NCBI RefSeq assembly: GCF_900660745.1
Contig: NZ_LR215048.1
Coordinates: forward strand, 806,001-870,000
Direction of reading: 5' to 3'
Length of the DNA: 64,000 bases
Source: Haploplasma axanthum
GTDB taxonomy: Bacteria; Bacillota_I; Bacilli_A; Acholeplasmatales; Acholeplasmataceae
Part shown: piece after piece, positions 55,364 through 62,867 of the stretch
Layout: each line of letters opens with the position of its first letter
Numbering within the stretch: position 1 is the stretch's first letter
Position numbers and translations under genes: made by a program
Notes under the pieces: generated by a model
Told to the model about the DNA's origin: nothing
What the model saw: the letters and a program-made list of their open reading frames with translations, nothing else
The model's database searches: none

Positions 55364-55987
55364 ATGGAGTTTAATGATGTTATAGATAGAAGACATACTG
55401 TAAGAAGTTTTAAAGATATTGATGTTAGTATGGAACAAATTAAACGAATTATTGATGCTGGTATAAAAGCACCAAGTAATAATCACTTAAGAGAAATAGA
55501 GTTTATTGTTATAAAGGATAAGGAAAGAATTAAAGAAGTTATAAAAAAGATTCCTAAAACACAGTCACCTAAAAGAGTTGAGTTTATAATGAATTCATGG
55601 AAATTAAAAGATGAAGTACAAATTAAAATGTATCAAGATTCAATTCCAAAACAGTATAGTATGCTATGTGATGCTAATGTTTTATTAATTCCACTATTTA
55701 AGAATAAAAAGAATATATTAGAACCTAAATCATTAAGTGATTTAAATGGGTTTGCATCTATGTGGTGTTCAATTGAGAATATTTTTTTAGCTACAACTAA
55801 TGAAAATCTTGGATACGCACTTAGAATTCCCTTTAAAAATGAAATAGAGTATTTAAATGAAGTATTAGAAATACCAAAGGATTATGTAATTCCTTGTTAT
55901 ATTGCGATTGGGCATAAAGACGATAATGAAAATATCGAGCAAGTAAAAGTTAATTTTGAAGATAAAATTCATTTTGATAGATGGTAA
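55364..55987 (+). CDS. Nitroreductase family protein
   Basis: A 207-residue flavoprotein-like protein of the nitroreductase superfamily. The N-terminal FMN-binding pattern is VIDRRHTVRSFKDIDV followed by AGIKAPSNNH, and the C-terminal part contains ENLGYALRIPF and a closing YIAIGHKDD. It probably reduces nitro, quinone or enone groups with NAD(P)H. The ribosome site AAGGGG lies upstream; it has its own promoter region and no obvious operon partner. Confidence 0.87.
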   Translation: MEFNDVIDRRHTVRSFKDIDVSMEQIKRIIDAGIKAPSNNHLREIEFIVIKDKERIKEVIKKIPKTQSPKRVEFIMNSWKLKDEVQIKMYQDSIPKQYSMLCDANVLLIPLFKNKKNILEPKSLSDLNGFASMWCSIENIFLATTNENLGYALRIPFKNEIEYLNEVLEIPKDYVIPCYIAIGHKDDNENIEQVKVNFEDKIHFDRW

Positions 55988-56089
55988 GTTTTATTAATGC
56001 GATTTGAATATTAAATATATAAAAAGGATGTTTCAATGTTTGTTTCACTTAAAAGAAAAATAGCAACGACAAGATGATGGAGGTAATTT

Positions 56090-56560
56090 ATGGAAAGAGA
56101 TGCATTTATAAAGAATGATCAAGATTGGTTTAGAGTTAGAGCATGTGGGATTATTATTGATAATAATGAGGTTTTAATGGTTAAGAACAATGTAGATGAT
56201 TATTACTACTCTGTTGGAGGAGCAATTCATATTGGAGAAACATTAGAAGATGCATGTATCCGTGAAGTTTATGAAGAAACAGGAACTCAATATGAGATTG
56301 ATAAATTAGCTTTTGTTCATGAGAATTTCTTTTATCATAACAATATGCCTGCACATGAGATTAGTTTTTATTTTTTAATGAAAAACAACGGAACAAGAAT
56401 TTTTAATAGTGTAAGTCATGGAATGGATGGAGCACAAGAAAAAATGGTATGGATTAGTTTGGATGAATATTCTAAATATAAGGCATATCCAGAATTTTTT
56501 AAAGATAATTTGAAGAATATAAGTAATAACGTTAAACACTTTATAACAAGGAGAAAATAA
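56090..56560 (+). CDS. NUDIX hydrolase
   Basis: A 156-residue NUDIX hydrolase; the signature GAIHIGETLEDACIREVYEE fits the GX5EX7REUXEEXG consensus at about residues 43-65. These enzymes cleave nucleoside diphosphates linked to another group; the substrate is not evident. GGAGG eight bases upstream supports the start. Its stop overlaps the ATG of the TfoX-like gene, beginning a three-gene coupled group. Confidence 0.92.
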   Translation: MERDAFIKNDQDWFRVRACGIIIDNNEVLMVKNNVDDYYYSVGGAIHIGETLEDACIREVYEETGTQYEIDKLAFVHENFFYHNNMPAHEISFYFLMKNNGTRIFNSVSHGMDGAQEKMVWISLDEYSKYKAYPEFFKDNLKNISNNVKHFITRRK

Positions 56561-56889
56561 TGGCGTCAACATATGAATATATAGAACACGTTTTAGAATC
56601 ATTAAGGGGCTTAGATAATCAAATAAGATATCGAAAAATGTTTGGTGATTATATGGTTTATATCGATGATAAACCAACATTATTAGTTTGTGATGATACA
56701 GTATTTGTGAAAAAACTTGATGTTATTAAAGAATTAATGATAAATGCAGATACTGGTTTTCCATATAATGGAGCAAGAGAACATTATGTTTTAGATATTG
56801 ATGATAAAATATTAACATATAATGTTATAGAGAGGATATTACCGGAACTTAAAGTTCCTGTAAAAAGAAAAAATGATAAAAGAAAATAA
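56560..56889 (+). CDS. TfoX N-terminal domain protein
   Basis: A 109-residue protein matching the TfoX/Sxy N-terminal domain: IRYRKMFGDYMVYID, then LLVCDDTVFVKKL and GFPYNGAREHYVLD. In Gammaproteobacteria the full TfoX regulates competence, but stand-alone N-terminal domains are widespread with unknown role. It overlaps the NUDIX gene by one base and the next gene by 17 bases. Confidence 0.85.
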   Translation: MASTYEYIEHVLESLRGLDNQIRYRKMFGDYMVYIDDKPTLLVCDDTVFVKKLDVIKELMINADTGFPYNGAREHYVLDIDDKILTYNVIERILPELKVPVKRKNDKRK

Positions 56890-57304
56890 TGAGTTTATAA
56901 TAAAGGGATTTATGTGGACTGGAACATATGAAGATGCATTTAATGGAGAAGTTAAAAAAAGTATCGATTTATTTATAAGTAATAATAAAGATTTAGAAAG
57001 CTTCTTTGGAGTATCAGTTCATAATAGAAAAGATGGGTTTAGTTATTTTATTGGAAATATAGATGCAGTGGGTACTGACGAATACGTGCTGAATTCAGGT
57101 AACTATTATACTGAATTAGTTGATAGTACAGAAGTTTTTTTGATGTATCAAGAGATAGAAAGAAAAATACTGAATGGTAGTTTAAATATTAAGCCAATTG
57201 AAATTGCTGAGAAGTTTGATAGATTACCAGTTAAGGTTGAAAAGTATAGTATTTCAAAAGATGGTAATTATAAAGTAGTGGAAATACAAATTCCAGTAGA
57301 GTAG
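56873..57304 (+). CDS. GyrI-like small-molecule-binding domain protein
   Basis: A 143-residue protein resembling the GyrI-like/AraC effector-binding fold: FIIKGFMWTGTYEDAFNGEV, then FFGVSVHNRKDGFSYFIGN. Such stand-alone domains bind or hydrolyse small ligands. The likely start ATG 56873 overlaps the TfoX-like gene, so translation is coupled. No DNA-binding domain is attached. Confidence 0.62.
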   Translation: MIKENNEFIIKGFMWTGTYEDAFNGEVKKSIDLFISNNKDLESFFGVSVHNRKDGFSYFIGNIDAVGTDEYVLNSGNYYTELVDSTEVFLMYQEIERKILNGSLNIKPIEIAEKFDRLPVKVEKYSISKDGNYKVVEIQIPVE

Positions 57305-57317
57305 GGATGAAATTAAA

Positions 57318-57785
57318 TTGAAAACAAATGCAATGAGAATATTAGACTCTAAAAAAATTCAATATAAAGTTAATGATTATAGTAACACTGATGCAGTTAG
57401 TGGTGTTGATGTTGCAACAAGACTTGGTGAAGATGTAAATAGAGTTTTTAAAACACTTGTTACTGTTGCAAAATCAAAGAAAAATTATGTTTTTGTTATT
57501 CCTGTAAATATGGAATTAGATTTAAAAAAAGCAGCAAGACTTTTAAATGAAAAAGAAATTGATATGATAAAACAAAAAGAATTATTACCCCTTACTGGTT
57601 ATGTACATGGTGGGTGTAGTCCTTTTGGTATGAAGAAAAATTTTGAGACATTTTTTCATACAACAGCACTTGATTATAGTGCTATTATGACAAGTGGTGG
57701 AAAAGTTGGTTATCAAATAGAGTTTAATTTTAACGATGTTAAAGATCTTTTTGATTTTAAAGTCCAAGATATAGTCAAAGATTAA
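57318..57785 (+). CDS. ybaK: Cys-tRNA(Pro)/Cys-tRNA(Cys) deacylase
   Basis: A 155-residue YbaK/EbsC-type deacylase that clears Cys mischarged on tRNA(Pro). Typical features are the MKTNAMRILD start, DVNRVFKTLV, FVIPVNMELDLKKAA and the GYVHGGCSPFGMKK loop with its Gly/Ser-rich substrate pocket. The start is TTG 57318, supported by AGGGATG upstream and by the conserved N-terminus. It is the last gene of the NUDIX-TfoX-GyrI-YbaK run. Confidence 0.92.
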   Translation: MKTNAMRILDSKKIQYKVNDYSNTDAVSGVDVATRLGEDVNRVFKTLVTVAKSKKNYVFVIPVNMELDLKKAARLLNEKEIDMIKQKELLPLTGYVHGGCSPFGMKKNFETFFHTTALDYSAIMTSGGKVGYQIEFNFNDVKDLFDFKVQDIVKD

Positions 57786-57820
57786 TAAAACGGGAAAATA
57801 ATAATAATAAAATTTTATAC

Positions 57821-57849
57821 TTGCAAATCAAAAAAGTTTTATGTATAAT
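57821..57849 (+). promoter_or_regulatory. Promoter of the T-box-controlled importer operon
   Basis: TTGCAA at 57821-57826 and TATAAT at 57844-57849 with a 17-base spacer; transcription would start just before the T-box leader. Confidence 0.75.
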
Positions 57850-57855
57850 GTTTGT

Positions 57856-58099
57856 CATAAAGCAATGAACAAGAGTAGTAATGAAGAAAAACTTGTTTAG
57901 AGAACTGATGGTTGGTGAAAATCAGAGAAGAATATTCATGAACGTGCTTGGGAGCTGTTAAATCGAAATAGTAGTTACTATCAGGTTTAAACGTATGTCG
58001 GCGTTAGCGATTTAAAGTAGCCAGTTTTTCATTACTGGAACTAAGGTGGTACCGCGTATAAATTTACGTCCTTAGACAATTATGTCTAGGGACTTTTTT
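57856..58099 (+). promoter_or_regulatory. T-box riboswitch, probable arginine specifier (CGT)
   Basis: A T-box leader: an AGAGAACTGATGGTTGG-type stem I region, the GGGAGCTG stretch, the conserved TAAGGTGGTACCGCG motif at 58042-58056, then the terminator. The specifier loop reads GAA-CGT-G at 57940-57946; the usual pattern GAA-codon-purine makes the codon CGT (Arg). Uncharged tRNA(Arg) would pair there and with the TGGT bulge, preventing termination and turning on the downstream amino acid importer. A GTG (Val) reading would be out of register with the pattern. Confidence 0.88.
58068..58099 (+). terminator. T-box regulated terminator
   Basis: GTCCTTAGACA (58068-58078) pairs with TGTCTAGGGAC (58083-58093), followed by six T. 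It is mutually exclusive with the antiterminator formed by the T-box motif just upstream. Confidence 0.88.
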
Positions 58100-58133
58100 G
58101 TTTCCTAGATAAATAAAAAAAGGAGAACAAAAA

Positions 58134-58937
58134 ATGAAAAAAAGTATTATAGGAGTATTAGTTTTAATTACTGTTGTAGTTTTACAAGCATGTAATAAAA
58201 CACCAAAGAATGTTTATACATTCATTATTGATGAGAGTTTTACAGAGTTTATAACTATGGGAACTAGTGCAGATTATCCACCATATGAGTATCCAAAAAG
58301 AGTTGATGGTAAAAATACATTAGTGGGTATTGATATTGAGATAGCAAAAGAAATAGCTAAAAAACAAGGTAAGAACTTAAAAGTTGTTAATAAAATTTTT
58401 GACTATTTACTTGCAGATTTAGAGAGTGGGAAAGTTGATTTTGTTATGGCAGGAATGAATCCTACTGAAGAACGTGCATTAATTGTCGATTTTTCGAAAA
58501 TTTATTATGAAGCAAATCATGCAATAGTAGTTCACAAAGATAATAGTGTGAAATATGATTCACTAGAAAAAATAAATAATAAAAGTACTAAAGTTGGTGC
58601 TCAACTTGGATCTGTACAACAAGATCTTGCAGAAGAATTTTTAGCGCTAGCTACTAAACAATATGTGCAAGCAGTTACAGATTTAATGATGCAATTAAAT
58701 GATAAATCAGTGATGGTAGGAATTGTAGAGAATCCAGTTGCATTATCATTTGTAAGTAAATATCCGAATTTAAAGATACAAGACATTAAAATTGGAAATC
58801 CAGAAGAAGGTAGTGCAGTTGCTGTTGCAAAAGGCAACAAAGAATTATTAGATAGTATAAATGGTCTTATTGATGAATTAATTTCAAGTGGTAAGATAAA
58901 TGAAATTGTTGCAAATGCAATTGCAGAAAATAATTAG
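58134..58937 (+). CDS. Amino acid ABC transporter substrate-binding lipoprotein
   Basis: A 267-residue lipoprotein (signal ending LQAC, Cys near residue 20) of the polar-amino-acid periplasmic-binding family (SBP_bac_3). Typical stretches are MGTSADYPPYEY, VGIDIEIAKEIAKK, VDFVMAGMNPTEERALIVDFS and VGAQLGSVQQ. The T-box in front, reading Arg, makes arginine or a basic amino acid the best guess for its ligand. A ribosome site AAAGGAGAAC precedes the ATG. It is the first gene of a complete importer. Confidence 0.9.
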   Translation: MKKSIIGVLVLITVVVLQACNKTPKNVYTFIIDESFTEFITMGTSADYPPYEYPKRVDGKNTLVGIDIEIAKEIAKKQGKNLKVVNKIFDYLLADLESGKVDFVMAGMNPTEERALIVDFSKIYYEANHAIVVHKDNSVKYDSLEKINNKSTKVGAQLGSVQQDLAEEFLALATKQYVQAVTDLMMQLNDKSVMVGIVENPVALSFVSKYPNLKIQDIKIGNPEEGSAVAVAKGNKELLDSINGLIDELISSGKINEIVANAIAENN

Positions 58938-58939
58938 TT

Positions 58940-59617
58940 ATGGATTTTTCATTTATATTTGATTGGTATTATATAGAGACATTATTAGAAGGGCTAGTAC
59001 TAACTTTAGTATTAGCACTTTTAGCTGTTGTATTAGGTAGTTTGTTTGGTTTTTTAATAACTTTAATGAGAATTTCAAATAATAAAGTATTAAATTTTAT
59101 TGGTAAAGTTTATGTTGAAATAATTAGAGGAACACCTCTTTTAGTACAAGTTTTACTAATATACTCGTTTTTTAAAATTCCAGTAACAATCATTTTTGGT
59201 ATTGATATGTCAAGTTTTATACCAGGGATGTTAGCACTATTAATTAATTCTAGTGCTTATGTATCTGAAATATTTAGAGGTGGAGTACTATCAGTTGATA
59301 AAGGGCAAAGTGAGGCAGCATTATCACTAGGAATGAAAGATGGTTTAGTAATGAGAAAGATTATTCTTCCTCAAGCGATTAAAAATATAATACCATCACT
59401 TGGAAATGAATTTATTACAATGATTAAAGAAACATCTATTTTCATGTATCTTGGTGTTGCGGAACTTATGTATTCAGCACAAATAATTAAATCTGAAACA
59501 TATAGAACAAAAGAAGTTTATATTGTTGTTGCAGTACTTTATTTAGTTTTAACATTATCAACTTCAAAACTTATGACTATTATTGAAAGGAAACTTAGAA
59601 AACATGATGAAAAATAA
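58940..59617 (+). CDS. Amino acid ABC transporter permease
   Basis: A 225-residue membrane permease of the HisM/GlnP family with about five helices. The N-terminal helices contain TLVLALLAVVLGSLFGFLI, then VEIIRGTPLLVQVLL, the family signature. The EAA loop is EAALSLGMKDGLVMRKIILPQA. It starts two bases after the binding-protein gene and overlaps the ATPase gene by 14 bases. No strong ribosome site is seen, so translation is probably coupled. Confidence 0.92.
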   Translation: MDFSFIFDWYYIETLLEGLVLTLVLALLAVVLGSLFGFLITLMRISNNKVLNFIGKVYVEIIRGTPLLVQVLLIYSFFKIPVTIIFGIDMSSFIPGMLALLINSSAYVSEIFRGGVLSVDKGQSEAALSLGMKDGLVMRKIILPQAIKNIIPSLGNEFITMIKETSIFMYLGVAELMYSAQIIKSETYRTKEVYIVVAVLYLVLTLSTSKLMTIIERKLRKHDEK

Positions 59618-60353
59618 ATTGTTTGAATTAAAGAATGTTACTAAGGTTTTTAAAAATAGTATTATTGCGATAGATGATTTATCAATTGAAATTAATTCCG
59701 GAGTTACTGTTATTATTGGACCTTCAGGATCTGGAAAGTCAACAGTATTAAGATTACTTAATTTACTTGAAAAACCGACATCAGGACAAGTTTTATATAA
59801 TAATGAAGATATTACTTCAAAGGATTTTAACTTAAGTAATCATAGAATGAAAGTTACAATGGTTTTCCAAAATTTTAATCTTTTTCCGCACTTAACTGTT
59901 CTTGAAAATTTAAATATTGCACAAATCGATGTTTTAAAGAAAACTAGAATTGACGCAATTAATACATCAATGCAGTACTTAGACAGAGTTGGTCTTACTG
60001 ATAAGGCATATAGTTATCCAAATCAATTATCAGGAGGCCAAAAACAAAGAATTGCAATCGCACGTGCACTTTGCATGAATCCTGATGTGATATTGTTTGA
60101 TGAACCAACAAGTGCCTTAGATCCTGAGATGATTAAAGAAGTATTACTTGTTATGAGAGAATTAGCAAATGATGGTATGACAATGATTATTGTTACACAT
60201 GAAATGAATTTTGCTAAAAGCTTTGCAGATGAAATATTAGTCATTGATGAGGGTAGACTTGTTGAACGAGGAAGCTCGAATGATATATTCAATAATCCAA
60301 AGAATGAGCGAACTAAACGCTTTTTAGACAATATTACTTATGATTTAAAATGA
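59604..60353 (+). CDS. Amino acid ABC transporter ATP-binding protein
   Basis: A 249-residue ATPase of the polar amino acid importer group (GlnQ/HisP-like). Walker A is GPSGSGKST, Q-loop VFQNFNLFPHLTV, signature LSGGQKQR, Walker B ILFDEPTSALDPE and H-loop VTHEMNF. The ATG at 59604 (or 59607) lies inside the permease end; an in-frame upstream start at 59583 is less likely. It completes the importer under T-box control. Confidence 0.92.
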   Translation: MMKNKLFELKNVTKVFKNSIIAIDDLSIEINSGVTVIIGPSGSGKSTVLRLLNLLEKPTSGQVLYNNEDITSKDFNLSNHRMKVTMVFQNFNLFPHLTVLENLNIAQIDVLKKTRIDAINTSMQYLDRVGLTDKAYSYPNQLSGGQKQRIAIARALCMNPDVILFDEPTSALDPEMIKEVLLVMRELANDGMTMIIVTHEMNFAKSFADEILVIDEGRLVERGSSNDIFNNPKNERTKRFLDNITYDLK

Positions 60354-60429
60354 TGCGAACCACTTGCAAATGAAGATTTTAAGTGATAATATTATTTTAG
60401 TGTGAAGAATATCTTCAGGAGGATATAAT

Positions 60430-61632
60430 ATGTCAAATAAAAAGATGCCAGTAACTATTCTTAATGGTTATTTAGGTGCGGGTAAAACAACACTATTAAA
60501 CAATATTTTAAATAACCAAGATGGTTTGAAAGTTGCAGTTATAGTTAATGATTTAGCAGAGTTTAATATAGATTCGAAATTAGTTGAAAATGGAACATCA
60601 GTAACTAAGGTTAATGATAATTTAGTAGAGTTATCAAACGGGTGTATTTGTTGTACACTCCAAAGTGATTTATTAACTAGTTTAGATGATTTAATCAATT
60701 CAAAAAAATATGATTATATTATTATTGAAAGCAGTGGAATGACTGAACCAATTCCAGTTGCTCAAACAATTTACTATGGTGAGACTAAAGATGGTAAATT
60801 ATTACAAGAAAAAGCTTTTATTGATTCAATGATTACTGTAGTTGATGCATACAGATTAAAAACAGAATTTGGTTTAGGCCATGATTTAGAACATAGCGAA
60901 CATGAACATCACCACGATCATGACCATCATGAAGATGAAGAAGAACAAAGAGAACTTGCAGGACTTCTTGTTGAACAAATTGAGTTTTGTAATATTATTG
61001 TTTTAAATAAAGTTGATTTAGTTGATAAAGAAGATTTAGAAGTAATTAAATCATATATTAAAAAAATTCAACCATATGCTACAATTATTGAAACAGAATA
61101 TACGAAGTTTGATTATAAAGAAATAATTAATAAAAATCTTTTTAATTTACAAGATGTTTTAAATAACATTGGTTGGGTAAAAGAATTAAGTGGTGAAGTA
61201 CATCACCATGATCATGACCATGCAGCCGAATATGGAATTACATCATTTGTATATCGTAAAAGAATTCCATTTAGCGCAGATAGATTATCAAAATTTTATC
61301 AAGAGTTACCAGTGAATATTGTCAGAAGTAAAGGAATTATTTGGTTAGAATCAGATAATCAATCATCTTATATTTTGTCACAAGCTGGAAAAAGTTTGAA
61401 GTTTGATATTTTTGGTAGTTGGGTTGCTAATCTTCCAAAGGAACAACAAGATGAATATCTTAAAAATACACCAAGTCTTAGTACTATTTGGGATAAGGAG
61501 TATGGTGATCGATTAACTGAACTTGTTGTTATTGGTCATAATATGGATGAAGAGAAAGTAAGAGAATCACTTGATGAAGCTTTACTTACTGATAATGAGT
61601 TTGAAGAAATTTGGAAAGCTTTTAAGAAATAA
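60430..61632 (+). CDS. COG0523 metal-binding GTPase (CobW/ZNG1-like)
   Basis: A 400-residue GTPase of the CobW/COG0523 family. Walker A is GYLGAGKTT (about residues 12-20), the metal-binding CxCC is in NGCICCTL, and NKVD gives guanine specificity. A His-rich stretch (HEHHHDHDHHED, about 157-168) and a second cluster (HHHDHDH, about 258-264) support a zinc or related metal chaperone role. The C-terminal CobW domain is complete. Ribosome site AGGAGGATA. It is monocistronic; I could not confirm a Zur-type site upstream. Confidence 0.9.
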   Translation: MSNKKMPVTILNGYLGAGKTTLLNNILNNQDGLKVAVIVNDLAEFNIDSKLVENGTSVTKVNDNLVELSNGCICCTLQSDLLTSLDDLINSKKYDYIIIESSGMTEPIPVAQTIYYGETKDGKLLQEKAFIDSMITVVDAYRLKTEFGLGHDLEHSEHEHHHDHDHHEDEEEQRELAGLLVEQIEFCNIIVLNKVDLVDKEDLEVIKSYIKKIQPYATIIETEYTKFDYKEIINKNLFNLQDVLNNIGWVKELSGEVHHHDHDHAAEYGITSFVYRKRIPFSADRLSKFYQELPVNIVRSKGIIWLESDNQSSYILSQAGKSLKFDIFGSWVANLPKEQQDEYLKNTPSLSTIWDKEYGDRLTELVVIGHNMDEEKVRESLDEALLTDNEFEEIWKAFKK

Positions 61633-61668
61633 AATAATAGTTTGAAACAAAAAAGTTTTCATTGTAAT

Positions 61669-61710
61669 AAACTGAATGCTAAATTTGAAAATCAAGGGTT
61701 CAGTTTTTTT
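61669..61710 (+). terminator. Intrinsic terminator after the CobW-like gene
   Basis: AAACTGAA and TTCAGTTT arms with a longer loop and a T run. The following stretch to 61936 shows only short A/T-rich sequence and a TATACTTA-type -10 near 61880; I see no gene in it. Confidence 0.6.
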
Positions 61711-61936
61711 ATAGTCGCTTAGAAAATAGTGTATTAAAGAAGAGTTTTCAAATAAAGAAAAAAAAGCTTATACGTTGAAACGATATAAAATCATTAAATG
61801 TCTCAATTGCTATAATAGTATAGACTATTCCTATTATTAAAGGTAGTATTGAATTAAACTTTACAAAATACATATTAAATGTTATACTTAATTTAAGTAG
61901 ATATTCTATATAATTTAATATGTAGGGATAAAGTAT

Positions 61937-62727
61937 ATGAAAAGAATAAAAAAATTGATATTAATCTTTATTACTATTGGAGTAGCAACGCTAATACCAA
62001 TAACTAAAACTCATGCTAGCTCTGGAACCGCTGGGACTAAAGGATTTACTATATCAAATATGATATATCATCATGATGCACAAGCAGGATATTTGAATTT
62101 GGATACTGATGACAATAATTATGGAAAGATAAATTTATGGAGTGCAGTATATGTGACAAGGACTCCTGAAAATTCGATGATTATTTTAGTTTTATGGGAA
62201 GCAGAGATTGAATCAAATAAAACTTCAAGTGCAATTAAGAGGTTTGTAAATAAGGAAATGAATATAGTAGTTAGTTCTAATATTCCGGGAGTAGTAGTTA
62301 ATTCACATTATCCAAATGAAGATAATTATGTAAAAGGTAAAACGATTAGTTGGAGTGTAGAATCTGGAGCATCTTCTGGATATATGCATTCAGTTGCTAG
62401 CTATAGTGAAAGCGATTTTGTTCCTGAAATTAGACTAATCTCTACTACCAAAGGTAGTAATGAAGTTGAAAAAACTTCTTTTTTGAGAATTACTATAAGA
62501 ATGATAGAACTGATAAAGCACCATATAGAGGGAATTACAAACAAAAAGGGATGTTAACATATGAAGTAGATAATTACTCTAATATTTCATTTGCAAATAC
62601 TTACATAAAAATTGACTATTCAGGAACAATTTTTAAAGATCATTGGTGGAAGAATGTTGACTATAATGGGTCAAGAAGCATAAAATTTGATTACGATTAC
62701 GGATTAGGTAAATTTCAAAAAAAATAG
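61937..62727 (+). pseudogene. Secreted protein with a frameshift, next to an ABC fusion gene
   Basis: The frame starts with a signal peptide (MKRIKKLILIFITIGVATL, cleavage near HAS) and continues beta-rich (FTISNMIYHHDAQAGYLNLD; VYVTRTPENSMIILVLWEAE) for about 180 residues. Around the T6 run at 62479-62484 the frame shifts. The plus-one reading then gives a convincing continuation (RTDKAPYRGNYKQKGMLTYE, then DHWWKNVDYNGSRSIKFDYD) to TAG at 62725. One missing or extra base in a homopolymer explains it, so the gene may be intact in reality. I do not recognise the family. Confidence 0.65.
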
Positions 62728-62867
62728 TATTTATATAATGTAAAGTTTGTAGAATATCTACTATATATAAGGTGTAAATTACTTTTCAAGGTGGAAATAC
62801 AATTAGGATTATGTTTGAATTTAGTGAATGTATTAAAATCAAAAAAGGGTATTTTGGAGGATGAAAC

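Noticed and set aside
55988..56089. 13-codon ORF (ATG 56037) before the NUDIX gene
   Set aside because: It has a weak ribosome site but no conserved feature or link to attenuation; likely chance.
60354..60429. Possible Zur box upstream of the CobW-like GTPase
   Set aside because: TGATAATATTATTTTA is only loosely palindromic and is what random A/T-rich sequence would give.
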